Shown: positions 33,817 to 43,479, counted from the stretch's first letter. The stretch: 64,000 nt of DNA from JAHEJA01 sp965656445 (GCA_965656445.1 CBFHKO010000001.1:124001-188000), one strand, 5' to 3'. The notes: a model not told the origin generated them from the sequence alone. Made by a program: numbers and translations.

Positions 33817-35030
33817 TAGCGGTCAATCTCTCCGAAAACGACATCCATTGTGCCGATAATTGCAGCAACGTCAGCCAATTGATGACCAGACGCAATGTAA
33901 TCCATGGCTTGCAAATGCAAGAAGCCAGGCGCACGCAGTTTCGCGCGATACGGTTTGTTTGTGCCATCCGCAACAAGGTAAACACCAAACTCACCTTTGG
34001 GTGCTTCGACCGCCGCATAAACTTCGCCCGCTGGCACGTGGAAGCCTTCGGTGTAGAGTTTAAAGTGGTGGATCAGCGCTTCCATGGATGTTTTCATGTC
34101 AGACCGTTTTGGCGGTGTCAGCTTGCCACGGGCAAGAACGTCGCCAGTGGCCTCGCGGAGTTTCACAACCGCTTGGCGAATGATGCTGACAGATTGGCGC
34201 ATTTCTTCCATACGGCAGAGGTAGCGATCATAACAATCGCCATTTTTGCCAACAGGGACTTGGAATTCGAATTCGTCGTAGCATTCATAGGGCTGCGCAC
34301 GGCGCAGATCCCATGCAAGGCCAGAGCCGCGCACCATGACGCCAGAGAAGCCATAATCTTGGATATCTTGTTCCGTCACCACGCCGATATCAGCATTGCG
34401 CTGTTTGAAAATGCGGTTTTCTGTCAAGAGATCGTCGATGTCTTGCAAGCGGGCTGGGAATTCCAAGGCCCATTCTTCGATATCATCGATCAATTCATCA
34501 GGAAGGTCTTGGTGAACCCCACCAGGGCGAAAATAGGCGGCGTGAAGACGCGCGCCACAGGCACGCTCATAAAAACCCATAAGCTTTTCACGTTCCTCAA
34601 ATCCCCAAAGGGGCGGCGTCAACGCGCCAACATCCATCGCTTGGGTCGTCACGTTCAGAAGATGGCTCAAGATGCGCCCAATTTCTGAATACAGCACACG
34701 GATCAAGGATGCGCGACGCGGCACCTCTACATCACAGAGCTTTTCAATGGCCAAACACCAAGCATGCTCTTGGTTCATAGGGGCCACGTAATCCAAGCGG
34801 TCAAAATAAGGCAGGTTTTGCAGGTAAGTTCTGCTCTCCATCAACTTTTCTGTACCGCGGTGCAACAATCCGATGTGAGGATCGCACCGTTCAACAATTT
34901 CGCCATCAAGCTCAAGAACCAAGCGCAACACACCGTGGGCCGCAGGGTGCTGAGGTCCAAAGTTGATGTTAAAGTTACGGATTTTCTGTTCGCCTGTTTG
35001 GGCGTCTTCGAAACCTTTGGAGCCGTCCAT
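33816..35030 (-). CDS. nuoD: NADH-quinone oxidoreductase subunit D
   Basis: 49-kDa-type subunit lining the quinone pocket, 404 residues. The N-terminal FGPQHPAAHGVLRLVLELDGE carries the conserved His that touches quinone. The RGSGLAWDLR and GELGVYL-like (KGEFGVYLVADG) segments are family marks. nuoC and nuoD are separate genes here, unlike the fused form of E. coli. The start and stop codons each share one base with the neighbours. Confidence 0.96.
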   Translation of the reverse strand: MDGSKGFEDAQTGEQKIRNFNINFGPQHPAAHGVLRLVLELDGEIVERCDPHIGLLHRGTEKLMESRTYLQNLPYFDRLDYVAPMNQEHAWCLAIEKLCDVEVPRRASLIRVLYSEIGRILSHLLNVTTQAMDVGALTPPLWGFEEREKLMGFYERACGARLHAAYFRPGGVHQDLPDELIDDIEEWALEFPARLQDIDDLLTENRIFKQRNADIGVVTEQDIQDYGFSGVMVRGSGLAWDLRRAQPYECYDEFEFQVPVGKNGDCYDRYLCRMEEMRQSVSIIRQAVVKLREATGDVLARGKLTPPKRSDMKTSMEALIHHFKLYTEGFHVPAGEVYAAVEAPKGEFGVYLVADGTNKPYRAKLRAPGFLHLQAMDYIASGHQLADVAAIIGTMDVVFGEIDR

Positions 35031-35635
35031 TACTTTGCCCCCTCTTTCTCATCACCAGGTAAGATATAATCCGCGCCTTCCCATGGGCTCATGAAATCAA
35101 ACTGACGGTATTCTTGGGTCAATTTTACAGGCTCGTACACAACGCGCTTTTGCGCCTCGTCATAGCGGATTTCAGTATAGCCAGTTGTTGGGAAATCTTT
35201 GCGAAGCGGGTAACCACGGAACCCGTAATCCGTCAGCAAGCGCCGCAAATCTGGGTGGCCGCTAAACAGGATGCCAAACATATCAAACACTTCGCGCTCA
35301 AACCAATTTGACGACGGATGTACATCAACAATCGAGGGCATTGTTTCATCTTCTCTTATCGATGCACGCAACCGGATACGGTGGTTTTGATACATAGATA
35401 GGAAATGGTACACGACATCAAACCGTTTTGCGCGGTCTGGGTAATCAACACCTGTGATATCAACAAGCGTTGAGAATTTGCATGTCGGATCGCTCTTTAG
35501 GAAGTCGACGAAATCAACAATATGACTTGGCGCGACATCAACCGTCAGCTCATCCAAGGTTATATCCCACCCCAACACGCAATCCGCGCGCTTGGCTTCG
35601 ATATAGGCCCCCAATTCTTGCAAAGCTTGTGTCAT
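35030..35635 (-). CDS. nuoC: NADH-quinone oxidoreductase subunit C
   Basis: 30-kDa-type subunit of complex I, 201 residues. The family signature is present: EREVFDMFGILFSGHPDLRR and the GFRGYPLRKDFP segment. It has no redox centre and links NuoD to NuoB. It overlaps nuoB by four bases and nuoD by one. Confidence 0.95.
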   Translation of the reverse strand: MTQALQELGAYIEAKRADCVLGWDITLDELTVDVAPSHIVDFVDFLKSDPTCKFSTLVDITGVDYPDRAKRFDVVYHFLSMYQNHRIRLRASIREDETMPSIVDVHPSSNWFEREVFDMFGILFSGHPDLRRLLTDYGFRGYPLRKDFPTTGYTEIRYDEAQKRVVYEPVKLTQEYRQFDFMSPWEGADYILPGDEKEGAK

Positions 35636-36156
35636 CTCTGGAGTGTCCCTGTCCGACGAATTTTACGTTGAAGCGCCATGATACCGTACAAGAGCGCTTC
35701 GGCTGTTGGCGGGCACCCTGGGACGTAAACGTCCACAGGAACGATGCGATCGCATCCGCGTACAACTGAATAAGAGTAGTGATAATAGCCACCACCATTC
35801 GCGCATGATCCCATAGAAATCACATAGCGTGGCTCTGGCATTTGATCATAAACCTTGCGCAAAGCAGGTGCCATTTTGTTGGTCAAGGTGCCTGCAACGA
35901 TCATCAAATCAGACTGACGTGGGGAGGCCCGTGGCGCCGTGCCAAACCGCTCCATATCGTAGCGTGGCATAGCCGTGTGCATCATTTCAACCGCACAACA
36001 CGCCAAACCAAAGGTCATCCAGTGCAACGACCCTGTGCGCGCCCAGTTGATGATGTCCTCAGTTGAGGTCAACAGGAACCCTTTGTCCTGTAATTCACGA
36101 TTAAGCTCTTGGGTTGCGACCTCGCGGTCAAACCCAGCTGTATTGGCTCCGGTCAT
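35632..36156 (-). CDS. nuoB: NADH-quinone oxidoreductase subunit B
   Basis: Subunit holding cluster N2, the last [4Fe-4S] centre before quinone, 174 residues. The ligands are in GLACCAVEMM, GSCANGGGYY and VPGCPPTAEAL. I placed the start at 36156 (MTGANTAGFD), where ATG shares a base with the nuoA stop and the N-terminus matches relatives; in-frame ATGs at 36165 and 36186 lie inside nuoA. Confidence 0.95.
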   Translation of the reverse strand: MTGANTAGFDREVATQELNRELQDKGFLLTSTEDIINWARTGSLHWMTFGLACCAVEMMHTAMPRYDMERFGTAPRASPRQSDLMIVAGTLTNKMAPALRKVYDQMPEPRYVISMGSCANGGGYYHYSYSVVRGCDRIVPVDVYVPGCPPTAEALLYGIMALQRKIRRTGTLQR

Positions 36157-36521
36157 CACTCCCATTCGAGCGCCCCCTTCTTCCATTCGTAGGCAAAGCC
36201 TGCGGTCAAAACACCAAGGAACACCATCATCGACCAGAACCCGACCATGCTGATGTCCTTAAAGGCAACAGCCCAAGGGAACAAAAAAGCGATTTCGAGG
36301 TCAAAGATGATGAACAGGATCGACACCAAATAAAAGCGTACATCGAATTTCATACGCGCATCATCAAAGGCATTAAATCCACATTCATAAGCAGATAATT
36401 TTTCAGGATCTGGATTGCGAACTGCAACCACGACCGCTGCAAGGATCAGAACAAGGCCCAGCCCGATGGCAATGGCCAGAAACACGAGTATTGGGAGGTA
36501 CTCCCTCAACATCTCATCCAC
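36156..36521 (-). CDS. nuoA: NADH-quinone oxidoreductase subunit A
   Basis: Three-helix membrane subunit, 121 residues, first gene of the complex I operon. The loop with YECGFNAFDDARMKFDVRFY holds the conserved Cys-Gly pair and acidic residues near the quinone site. The operon runs on the minus strand from here through nuoN and probably to ribonuclease J. Its promoter should lie in the AT-rich gap 36522-36807. Confidence 0.96.
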   Translation of the reverse strand: MDEMLREYLPILVFLAIAIGLGLVLILAAVVVAVRNPDPEKLSAYECGFNAFDDARMKFDVRFYLVSILFIIFDLEIAFLFPWAVAFKDISMVGFWSMMVFLGVLTAGFAYEWKKGALEWE

Positions 36522-36610
36522 AGATGGCTCCTTTCATGCGCGCAACTTTTGTTGCGTTGCGTATTGGCTCGGGCGTGGTTTAGCCCCGTCAGCTCTTGGG
36601 GTCAACAACG

Positions 36611-36626
36611 ACTGAACACATTCAGT
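36611..36626. repeat. Inverted repeat upstream of nuoA
   Basis: ACTGAA and TTCAGT are perfect inverse complements around CACA, about 90 bases upstream of the nuoA start. It lies in the 286-base AT-rich gap between the complex I operon and liuD, where the complex I promoter is expected. It is short, so chance is possible. I could not place a confident -35/-10 pair in the gap. Confidence 0.3.
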
Positions 36627-36728
36627 TTTAAGTATATGTCCTCAAAAACGGCATTGTATGTCATGGTATACTGAAAAATTCGCTATTTTAGAGGAAATAA
36701 CCAAGGATTCCGTTTGAGAAAAATTTTA

Positions 36729-36775
36729 ATTATCCAAAGGGGCTGAAGATTAAATTTTTGACTATTTTGGATAAT
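36729..36775 (-). terminator. Long-loop inverted repeat downstream of liuD, possible terminator
   Basis: ATTATCCAAA (36729-36738) and TTTGGATAAT (36766-36775) are a perfect 10-bp inverted repeat with a 27-base spacer. Read on the minus strand, downstream of liuD, the second arm is followed by TAAAATTTTTCTC, so it could end the leucine-degradation transcript. The arms are AT-rich and the loop is long, so an operator or a chance match remains possible. Confidence 0.4.
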
Positions 36776-36807
36776 CGCCCATTTGAGCCTAATTTTCGCG
36801 GCTTTGA

Positions 36808-38748
36808 TCAGGTTGAGTCGGCCTCGTCTTGAGCAAACACAATCAACTGTGCCCCGGCTTCGACTTGCTCGCCTTGCGCGCACAACACCTCCTCAATTTG
36901 ACCGTCTTTTGAGGCACACAAACGATGCTCCATCTTCATGGCTTCTAAAACCACCAAAACATCGCCGTCTTGCACCCATTGGCCTGCCTCAACCATCACA
37001 GTCGCAATTAGACCAGGCATTGGGGAGATGACTGAATTCCCACTGTCATGCCCCTCCACATCGCGATCAAGTGGATCAATCACACCAACCTCGATGGCGG
37101 GGTTATCAAACACAGTGATCCCAGCCGAGCCGAGATAACATCGCGGCAATGAGTGTCCTTCAAGGCGAACTGGATCTTTGGTCAGATCAAGCTCGTAAAC
37201 TTGGGTCTCAAATTTAAAGCGCACCGTCTGATCACTTAACTGATAGGGAATAGTGATGACCTCGCCATCAACATCAAACGCGGCTTCCTGCCACAAGGGA
37301 TCCCAAATGGTGAACCCACGTGCCTCTTGAGGATGAGGCGCGAGATAAGTCAACAAAGCTGCGCCCACTGCGCGCGGAGTGAGTGTGCTTGTCTCGATCA
37401 ACTGATCAAGGTCACGGTCTATGAGACCAGTATCCATCTGCCCCTGCTGAAACGTAGGATGACGACAGAGATTGCCCAAAAACGCGATATTCGTCACCGT
37501 TCCCGCAATTTCGGTATGCTCCAATGCGCGCGCCATCTGCGTCAACGCCGCCTCGCGTGTCTGAGCATGTGAAATAACTTTGGCAATCATCGGATCATAA
37601 AACGGTGAAATCTGATCCCCCGCCTTAACGCCCGTGTCCACCCGAACACCTTCACCAAAGCTGAGATGTTCTAAATCGCCTATCGCTGGCAAAAATCCCG
37701 CAGGCACGTCTTCTGCATAAATCCGCGCTTCGAAAGCATGTCCATTTATTGCGACATCTTCTTGCGCCACCATAAGCGGTTCCCCAGAGGCCACACGCAG
37801 TTGCATTTCAACCAGATCAAGCCCTGTGATTGCTTCGGTCACGGGATGTTCGACTTGCAAACGGGTGTTCATCTCCATGAACCAAAACCCGTCCTCTCGG
37901 ATCCCATCACTGGCATCAACGATAAATTCAACGGTCCCCGCGCCAGAATATCCAATGGCCTTGGCCGCGCGCACAGCCGCCTGCCCCATTGCCGCGCGAA
38001 CGGCCTCTGTCATTCCGGGTGCAGGCGCTTCTTCGATCACTTTTTGATGACGCCTCTGCAACGAACAATCGCGCTCAAACAAGTGAATTGCCTCTGTTCC
38101 GTCGCCAAAGACTTGCACTTCAATATGGCGCGGTGTTTGGATGTATTTCTCAACCAAGACATCCGAATTTCCAAAGGCGGAAGCGGCCTCATTGCGCGCG
38201 GATGCCAATGCATCGGCAAACTGAGACGGCGCCTCCACACGGCGCATGCCCTTGCCGCCGCCTCCAGCGACCGCTTTGATCAACACGGGATAGCCAATGC
38301 GATCCGCTTCTTTGGCTAATGCATGATCAGATTGATCCTCGCCGTGATAGCCTGGGACAACAGGCACGCCCGCTTGCTCCATCAAGGCCTTGGCTGCATC
38401 CTTTAACCCCATCGCGCGGATAGCAGCGGCAGAGGGCCCAATAAATGTTAATCCTGCCGCCTCTATCGCCTCTACAAACTCTGGGTTTTCAGACAAAAAC
38501 CCATAGCCGGGGTGAATAGCTTCGGCGCCAACTGCGCGCGCAGCTTCTACGATTTTGTCAATTCTCAGATAGCTTTCAGAGGGCAATGCAGACCCAATAC
38601 AAATCGCCTCATCTGCCTGTGCCACATGCAATGCCTTTGCATCCACATCCGAATAAACAGCCACAGTTTTGCACCCAAGTCGACGCGCTGTTTTCATGAT
38701 CCGACAGGCAATTTCCCCGCGATTGGCAATCAAGATTTTATTGAACAT
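36808..38748 (-). CDS. liuD: Methylcrotonyl-CoA carboxylase biotin-carrying subunit
   Basis: Alpha subunit of the leucine-pathway carboxylase, 646 residues. Order: biotin carboxylase N-domain (KILIANRGEIACRI), ATP-grasp domain (ending in EMNTRLQVEHPVTE), biotin-carboxylase C-domain, and a C-terminal biotinyl domain whose acceptor Lys is in EAMKMEH. It carboxylates biotin with bicarbonate and ATP. The specificity for methylcrotonyl-CoA over propionyl- or acetyl-CoA comes from the neighbours, liuB and liuA. The ATG at 38748 has AAGGAA upstream; the longer frame to 38817 has no such site. It is probably the last gene of its operon. Confidence 0.88.
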   Translation of the reverse strand: MFNKILIANRGEIACRIMKTARRLGCKTVAVYSDVDAKALHVAQADEAICIGSALPSESYLRIDKIVEAARAVGAEAIHPGYGFLSENPEFVEAIEAAGLTFIGPSAAAIRAMGLKDAAKALMEQAGVPVVPGYHGEDQSDHALAKEADRIGYPVLIKAVAGGGGKGMRRVEAPSQFADALASARNEAASAFGNSDVLVEKYIQTPRHIEVQVFGDGTEAIHLFERDCSLQRRHQKVIEEAPAPGMTEAVRAAMGQAAVRAAKAIGYSGAGTVEFIVDASDGIREDGFWFMEMNTRLQVEHPVTEAITGLDLVEMQLRVASGEPLMVAQEDVAINGHAFEARIYAEDVPAGFLPAIGDLEHLSFGEGVRVDTGVKAGDQISPFYDPMIAKVISHAQTREAALTQMARALEHTEIAGTVTNIAFLGNLCRHPTFQQGQMDTGLIDRDLDQLIETSTLTPRAVGAALLTYLAPHPQEARGFTIWDPLWQEAAFDVDGEVITIPYQLSDQTVRFKFETQVYELDLTKDPVRLEGHSLPRCYLGSAGITVFDNPAIEVGVIDPLDRDVEGHDSGNSVISPMPGLIATVMVEAGQWVQDGDVLVVLEAMKMEHRLCASKDGQIEEVLCAQGEQVEAGAQLIVFAQDEADST

Positions 38749-38829
38749 AACCATTTCCTTACGCACAAAGGCCGCTGACTTCATCTTTGCAAAAATACTC
38801 AAATTGCACCATCTCAACCAACATGCGAT

Positions 38830-40434
38830 CTACATCCGAAACACGCCAAAGCGCGTCTCCTCAATCGGAGCCATCAGAGCAATTTTTAACGAAAGATACA
38901 GCACCTCGCGGCTTTTACGCGGATCAACAATACCGTCATCCCACAGGCGCGCTGAGGCATAGAGGGGATGGCTTTGTTCCTCAAACATATCAAGCGTGGG
39001 CTGTTTGAACGCAGCCTCGTCCTCTGCAGACCAAGACTGCCCCGCGCGCTCGATACTGTCGCGTTTGAGCGTTGCGAGAACACCTGCGGCTTGTGCGCCG
39101 CCCATCACAGAAATGCGGCTGTTGGGCCAGCTCCACAAAAACCTTGGCTGATAAGCCCGACCAGACATCCCATAATTCCCCGCCCCAAAGGAGCCACCAA
39201 CGAGCATGGTAATCTTTGGCACAGAGGTCGTTGCAACGGCGGTGACCATTTTCGCCCCATGGCGCGCGATGCCCTCGTTTTCATATTTTTGCCCAACCAT
39301 GAACCCCGTGATATTTTGCAGGAACACGAGGGGAATTTTCCGTTGTGAACACAGCTCAATAAAATGCGCACCCTTTTGCGCGGCCTCACTAAAGAGCACA
39401 CCGTTATTTGCGACAATCCCAATAGGGCAGCCTTTGACATGTGCAAACCCAGTGACCAAGGTTTCGCCAAAACGCGGTTTGAATTCATCAAAACGGGATC
39501 CATCCACCAACCGCGCGATCACTTCGCGAATATCGTAAGGCGTTCGCAGATCTGTTGGCACAACGCCCAAGATTTCCTCTGGGTCATAGGCGGGATCCTC
39601 TGGGGATTGCCACGTCACATTATCCACTCGAGGGCGATTCAAATGCGACACAGCACGACGCGCCAATGCGAGTGCATGCGCGTCATCTTCTGCCAGATAA
39701 TCCGCAACACCCGAGAGACGCGTATGCACGTCCCCACCGCCCAAATCTTCGGCGCTGACAACTTCACCGGTCGCCGCCTTGACCAAAGGCGGCCCCGCTA
39801 AAAAGATCGTTCCCTGCTCTTTGACAATAATGGTCACATCCGACATCGCAGGGACATAAGCCCCCCCTGCGGTACAGGATCCCATAACCACAGCAATTTG
39901 CGCGATTCCCTTGGCGCTCATATGGGCTTGATTATAAAAGATGCGACCAAAATGATCTCGATCTGGAAACACCTCATCCTGATTAGGAAGGTTCGCCCCG
40001 CCGCTATCCACAAGATAAACGCAAGGAAGACGGTTTTCTTGTGCAATTTCTTGCGCGCGCAGATGTTTCTTGACGCTCATCGGGTAATAGGTGCCGCCCT
40101 TGACCGTCGCATCGTTGCAAATGACCATACACTCTTGACCGTGAATGAGGCCAATGCCCGCAATCACCCCAGCACAAGGCGCATCACCGCCGTATAACCC
40201 ATGCGCCGCCGTTGCCCCGACTTCCAAAAACCATGACCCCGGATCAAGCAGGTTTGAAATCCGATCTCGCGGTAACATTTTTCCACGGGATTGATGACGC
40301 TCTCGCGATTTTTCACCACCCCCAAGGGCCGCTGCCTGAGCGACCTTTTGGATGTCTCCCAAGGCATCTAAATGTGCCGCTTGATTGGCTTTGAACTCTT
40401 GGGATGAGGGTGTAATGTTTGAGCGAAGTTTCAT
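38830..40434 (-). CDS. liuB: Methylcrotonyl-CoA carboxylase carboxyltransferase subunit
   Basis: Beta subunit that moves the carboxyl group from biotin to 3-methylcrotonyl-CoA in leucine breakdown. The protein has 534 residues, normal for the family, with two crotonase-like halves. Segments such as SRGKMLPRDRISNLLDPGS, the GGAYVPAMSD oxyanion region and the QNITGFMVG block in the C-half are typical. Its ATG overlaps the stop of the acyl-CoA synthetase gene by four bases, and liuD follows. Confidence 0.92.
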   Translation of the reverse strand: MKLRSNITPSSQEFKANQAAHLDALGDIQKVAQAAALGGGEKSRERHQSRGKMLPRDRISNLLDPGSWFLEVGATAAHGLYGGDAPCAGVIAGIGLIHGQECMVICNDATVKGGTYYPMSVKKHLRAQEIAQENRLPCVYLVDSGGANLPNQDEVFPDRDHFGRIFYNQAHMSAKGIAQIAVVMGSCTAGGAYVPAMSDVTIIVKEQGTIFLAGPPLVKAATGEVVSAEDLGGGDVHTRLSGVADYLAEDDAHALALARRAVSHLNRPRVDNVTWQSPEDPAYDPEEILGVVPTDLRTPYDIREVIARLVDGSRFDEFKPRFGETLVTGFAHVKGCPIGIVANNGVLFSEAAQKGAHFIELCSQRKIPLVFLQNITGFMVGQKYENEGIARHGAKMVTAVATTSVPKITMLVGGSFGAGNYGMSGRAYQPRFLWSWPNSRISVMGGAQAAGVLATLKRDSIERAGQSWSAEDEAAFKQPTLDMFEEQSHPLYASARLWDDGIVDPRKSREVLYLSLKIALMAPIEETRFGVFRM

Positions 40435-42002
40435 TGAGAGTTCTCCGTTTCGCGGATCGCCAGCGCCTTAAGCTCTTTGCGAATGACTTTGCCTGTAACA
40501 GTCATTGGCAGGGCGTTAATAAATTCTAATTCTCTGGGATAAGAATGGCGTGCAAGCTTTTGTTTTACATGATCAATTAACTCTTGTTTGAGCGCATCAC
40601 TTGGCTCTACATCAGGCTTGAGCACGACATAGGCTTTTACAATTTCCGTGCGCGTTGCATCAGGCTTGCCAATCACGCCAACAGTAGCAACAGCAGAATG
40701 TTGCAAGAGACAGTCCTCAATTTCAGAGGGTCCAATGCGATAGCCTGAGGACGTAATCACATCATCCTCGCGCCCGACAAAGCGCAAGTAATCGCCCTCC
40801 CAAATACCTCTGTCCCCTGTGAGCATCCAGTCGCCTATGAATTTCTCACGGGTTTGCTCGGGCTTGTTCCAATATCTCAGCATGAGGCTCGGCGCCGAGG
40901 AATGAACTGCTATGTTGCCTTCGTAATCGGTTTCACACCCGGCCTCATCCAAAATAGCCAAGGAAAATCCAGGCACAGCTTTGCCAATACAATTTGCTTT
41001 GGGGGCAAACCAATTGGCGGCACTTGAGGCCACCATATTACATTCCGTTTGACCATAAAATTCATTGATCGTCACGCCCAGCGCCTCTTGCCCCCAGCCA
41101 AGCATTTCCGCCCCAAGTGGTTCCCCACCAGAAGCCACAGAGCGCAATCCCTTGGCACTAAATCCCGCAGCCTTAAGAAGTCGCAAGGACGTGGGTGGGA
41201 AAAAGATATTTTTGATCGGCACATTGGCCAATAAGGTGCTGCAATAGGGGGCGGAAAACTTATCCGCGCGCGCAGCCACAACAGGAACGCCCAGCGCGAG
41301 CCCCACCATCAAGACATCAAACAGACCCCCAATCCACGCCCAATCCGCAGGGGTCCAGAGGCAATCGCCCGCCTGTCCCAATCCATCGTGGGACATCACA
41401 ACACCTGGCATATGCCCAACCAAGACGCGATGCGCATGCAAAGCGCCCTTGGGTGCGCCTGTTGTTCCTGAGGTATAGATCAGGACGGCGGGATCTTGGG
41501 CGGATGTGTCTGCTGTGTCAAACGGCTCTGAATGAAGTGTTAACCGTTCTGGGACAAGGGTTTGCCAATCAGTATCATCTAATCCTGCATGCCCCTGAGG
41601 GTCTGTTATGACAAGCTTTGCCTCAGCATCCCTTAGGCGCGTTTCCAAGGCATCGGGGCCAAAGAGTTTGAACAAGGGAATCGAAATCGCCCCAAGCTTC
41701 CAAATCGCGATATGAGCCGCCGCGGTCCATGCGGATTGCGACCGCAACACGCCAACGCGGTCTCCTTTGGCAACGCCAATGTCGCGCAAGTGATAGGCCA
41801 ATGTATCTGCCATACGGCGCAGCGTGGCAAATGTGATCACCTGTTGCGCTTGGGGATCATGTGCTTCGATAATGGCGATGCGGTCTGGATCGAGTTCCGC
41901 CCAAAAATCACAGACCTGAACGGCCATGTTCAACCGCTCGGGGATATCCCAATTGAATTGCGCGATAGCATCTTCATAAGAGGAAAAGCCCATAGAGGTC
42001 AT
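40431..42002 (-). CDS. AMP-dependent acyl-CoA synthetase
   Basis: Adenylate-forming ligase of about 523 residues that activates a carboxylic acid to its CoA thioester. The P-loop motif is YTSGTTGAPKGALHAH, with YGQTE in the middle and the C-terminal catalytic Lys in TVTGKVIRKELK. Placement inside the leucine/isovalerate cluster suggests isovalerate, acetoacetate or a medium-chain acid as substrate; the sequence alone does not decide. The ATG at 42002 overlaps the upstream stop (ATGA); the frame stays open to 42137 inside the upstream gene. Confidence 0.88.
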   Translation of the reverse strand: MTSMGFSSYEDAIAQFNWDIPERLNMAVQVCDFWAELDPDRIAIIEAHDPQAQQVITFATLRRMADTLAYHLRDIGVAKGDRVGVLRSQSAWTAAAHIAIWKLGAISIPLFKLFGPDALETRLRDAEAKLVITDPQGHAGLDDTDWQTLVPERLTLHSEPFDTADTSAQDPAVLIYTSGTTGAPKGALHAHRVLVGHMPGVVMSHDGLGQAGDCLWTPADWAWIGGLFDVLMVGLALGVPVVAARADKFSAPYCSTLLANVPIKNIFFPPTSLRLLKAAGFSAKGLRSVASGGEPLGAEMLGWGQEALGVTINEFYGQTECNMVASSAANWFAPKANCIGKAVPGFSLAILDEAGCETDYEGNIAVHSSAPSLMLRYWNKPEQTREKFIGDWMLTGDRGIWEGDYLRFVGREDDVITSSGYRIGPSEIEDCLLQHSAVATVGVIGKPDATRTEIVKAYVVLKPDVEPSDALKQELIDHVKQKLARHSYPRELEFINALPMTVTGKVIRKELKALAIRETENSQ

Positions 42003-42313
42003 AAGGTGCCGCCCTCTTTGGTATAGCTCAGCGCCTGCCCCCAAGGACCGATAGAAAACAGATGTTGCGCGCCTTCGCGATCTTGGCAGATCACGCGCAT
42101 GCGTTCCCAGAAATGCCGCCCCTGCTTGGCAAAACATTCACTGCTATCTGCAACTTGCTCTGCTCTCAGTTGTTGATCCAAATAGACCGACACATAGTGA
42201 TCAATAATATCTGTCTCCGTCAATCGCGCAGTTTTCAGCCCCAAGCGAAGCCCTATCGCCGCCGCAATCAGACAGAGGATCAGGATAATGCGTTTTGCAG
42301 ACATCATTGCCAT
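41999..42313 (-). CDS. Small membrane-anchored protein in leucine cluster
   Basis: Protein of 104 residues with one N-terminal membrane helix or uncleaved signal anchor (IILILCLIAAAIGL), then a soluble part with two cysteines (SSECFAKQG and RVICQDREG). I recognise no domain. It sits two bases after liuA and overlaps the synthetase gene by four bases, so it is translated as part of the operon. A metabolic role is not apparent. In-frame ATGs at codons 3 and 4 are alternative starts. Confidence 0.65.
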   Translation of the reverse strand: MAMMSAKRIILILCLIAAAIGLRLGLKTARLTETDIIDHYVSVYLDQQLRAEQVADSSECFAKQGRHFWERMRVICQDREGAQHLFSIGPWGQALSYTKEGGTL

Positions 42314-42315
42314 GA

Positions 42316-43479
42316 TCAGCGCATCATGCCCATCATTTCGCGCCCAATCAGCATACGACGGATTTCCGATGTCCCTGCCCCAATCTCCATGAGCTTCGCA
42401 TCCCGAAAAATCCGCCCAACGGGGTGATCGTTCAAATAGCCAGCACCCCCCATGGCTTGCACCGCTTGATGGGCGACTTTCATCGCTTCTTCGCTGGAAT
42501 AGAGAACACAGGCGGCGGCGTCTTGGCGTGTGACATCGCCGCGATCACAGGCTTTGGCGACCTCATAGACATAGGCGCGCGCCGTATTTAAGGCCGTATA
42601 CATATCCGCCATCTTCCCTTGCATCAGTTGGAAATCCCCAATGCTTTGACCGAATTGTTTCCGCTCGACCATATAGGGCATGATTTCATCCAAACAGGCC
42701 GCCATAATGCCTGTGCCGATCCCCGCGAGGACAACACGTTCATAATCCAGACCCGACATCAAAACGCGCACGCCTTTGCCCTCTTCTCCGAGGACATTTT
42801 CAAAAGGCACTTCTACATCATCAAAGATCAATTCCGCTGTGTTTGATCCGCGCATCCCTAATTTGTCAAAATGAGGCGACGTGGAAAACCCTGTCATCGA
42901 GCGTTCAATCAAAAAGGCCGTAATCCCCTTGGACCCAGCGGACATATCTGTTTTGGCATAAACAACTAAAGTCTCCGCATCAGGACCATTGGTGATCCAA
43001 TATTTATTCCCGTTCAGGCGATAATACCCGTTCCGTTTTTCGGCCGATAACTGCATCGACACGACGTCTGATCCCGCAGAGGGTTCCGACATCGCCAAAG
43101 CACCCACATGTTCGCCGCTGATAAGCTTCGGAAGGAACTTGGCCTTTTGCTCAGGTGTTCCGTTCAAATTGATCTGATTGACACAAAGGTTTGAATGCGC
43201 CCCATAGGACAAGCTCACACTAGCACTGGCGCGTGCGATTTCTTCGACAGCCACGGTATGCGCCAAATAGCCCATATTCGCACCACCAAAGTCCTCGTCC
43301 ACAGTGATTCCCAGCAAACCAAGCCCCCCCATTTCGGCCCAAAGCTCGGAGGGAAAAATGTTATCTGTGTCAATTTTCGCTGCAATCGGTTTGACGCGAT
43401 CTTGGGCCCAACGATGCACCACATCGCGCAACGCATTGGTATCCTCGCCTAAATCAAATGTCATCGAGCCTAGAAACAT
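42316..43479 (-). CDS. liuA: Isovaleryl-CoA dehydrogenase
   Basis: FAD enzyme that oxidises isovaleryl-CoA to 3-methylcrotonyl-CoA in leucine degradation, passing electrons to ETF. The protein has 387 residues. The catalytic Glu is in the internal LDYERVVLAG segment, the position peculiar to isovaleryl-CoA dehydrogenases, and not in the C-terminal helix used by short-chain members. The FAD segments (YWITNG, GGAGYLND) are normal. AAGGAGGGTCAG precedes the ATG, a strong ribosome site. A perfect palindrome lies just upstream at 43495-43512. Confidence 0.92.
   Translation of the reverse strand: MFLGSMTFDLGEDTNALRDVVHRWAQDRVKPIAAKIDTDNIFPSELWAEMGGLGLLGITVDEDFGGANMGYLAHTVAVEEIARASASVSLSYGAHSNLCVNQINLNGTPEQKAKFLPKLISGEHVGALAMSEPSAGSDVVSMQLSAEKRNGYYRLNGNKYWITNGPDAETLVVYAKTDMSAGSKGITAFLIERSMTGFSTSPHFDKLGMRGSNTAELIFDDVEVPFENVLGEEGKGVRVLMSGLDYERVVLAGIGTGIMAACLDEIMPYMVERKQFGQSIGDFQLMQGKMADMYTALNTARAYVYEVAKACDRGDVTRQDAAACVLYSSEEAMKVAHQAVQAMGGAGYLNDHPVGRIFRDAKLMEIGAGTSEIRRMLIGREMMGMMR

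Noticed and set aside
33879..34688. Open frame of 269 codons antisense to nuoD
   Set aside because: Shadow of a highly conserved complex I gene; its composition reflects the codon pattern of nuoD.
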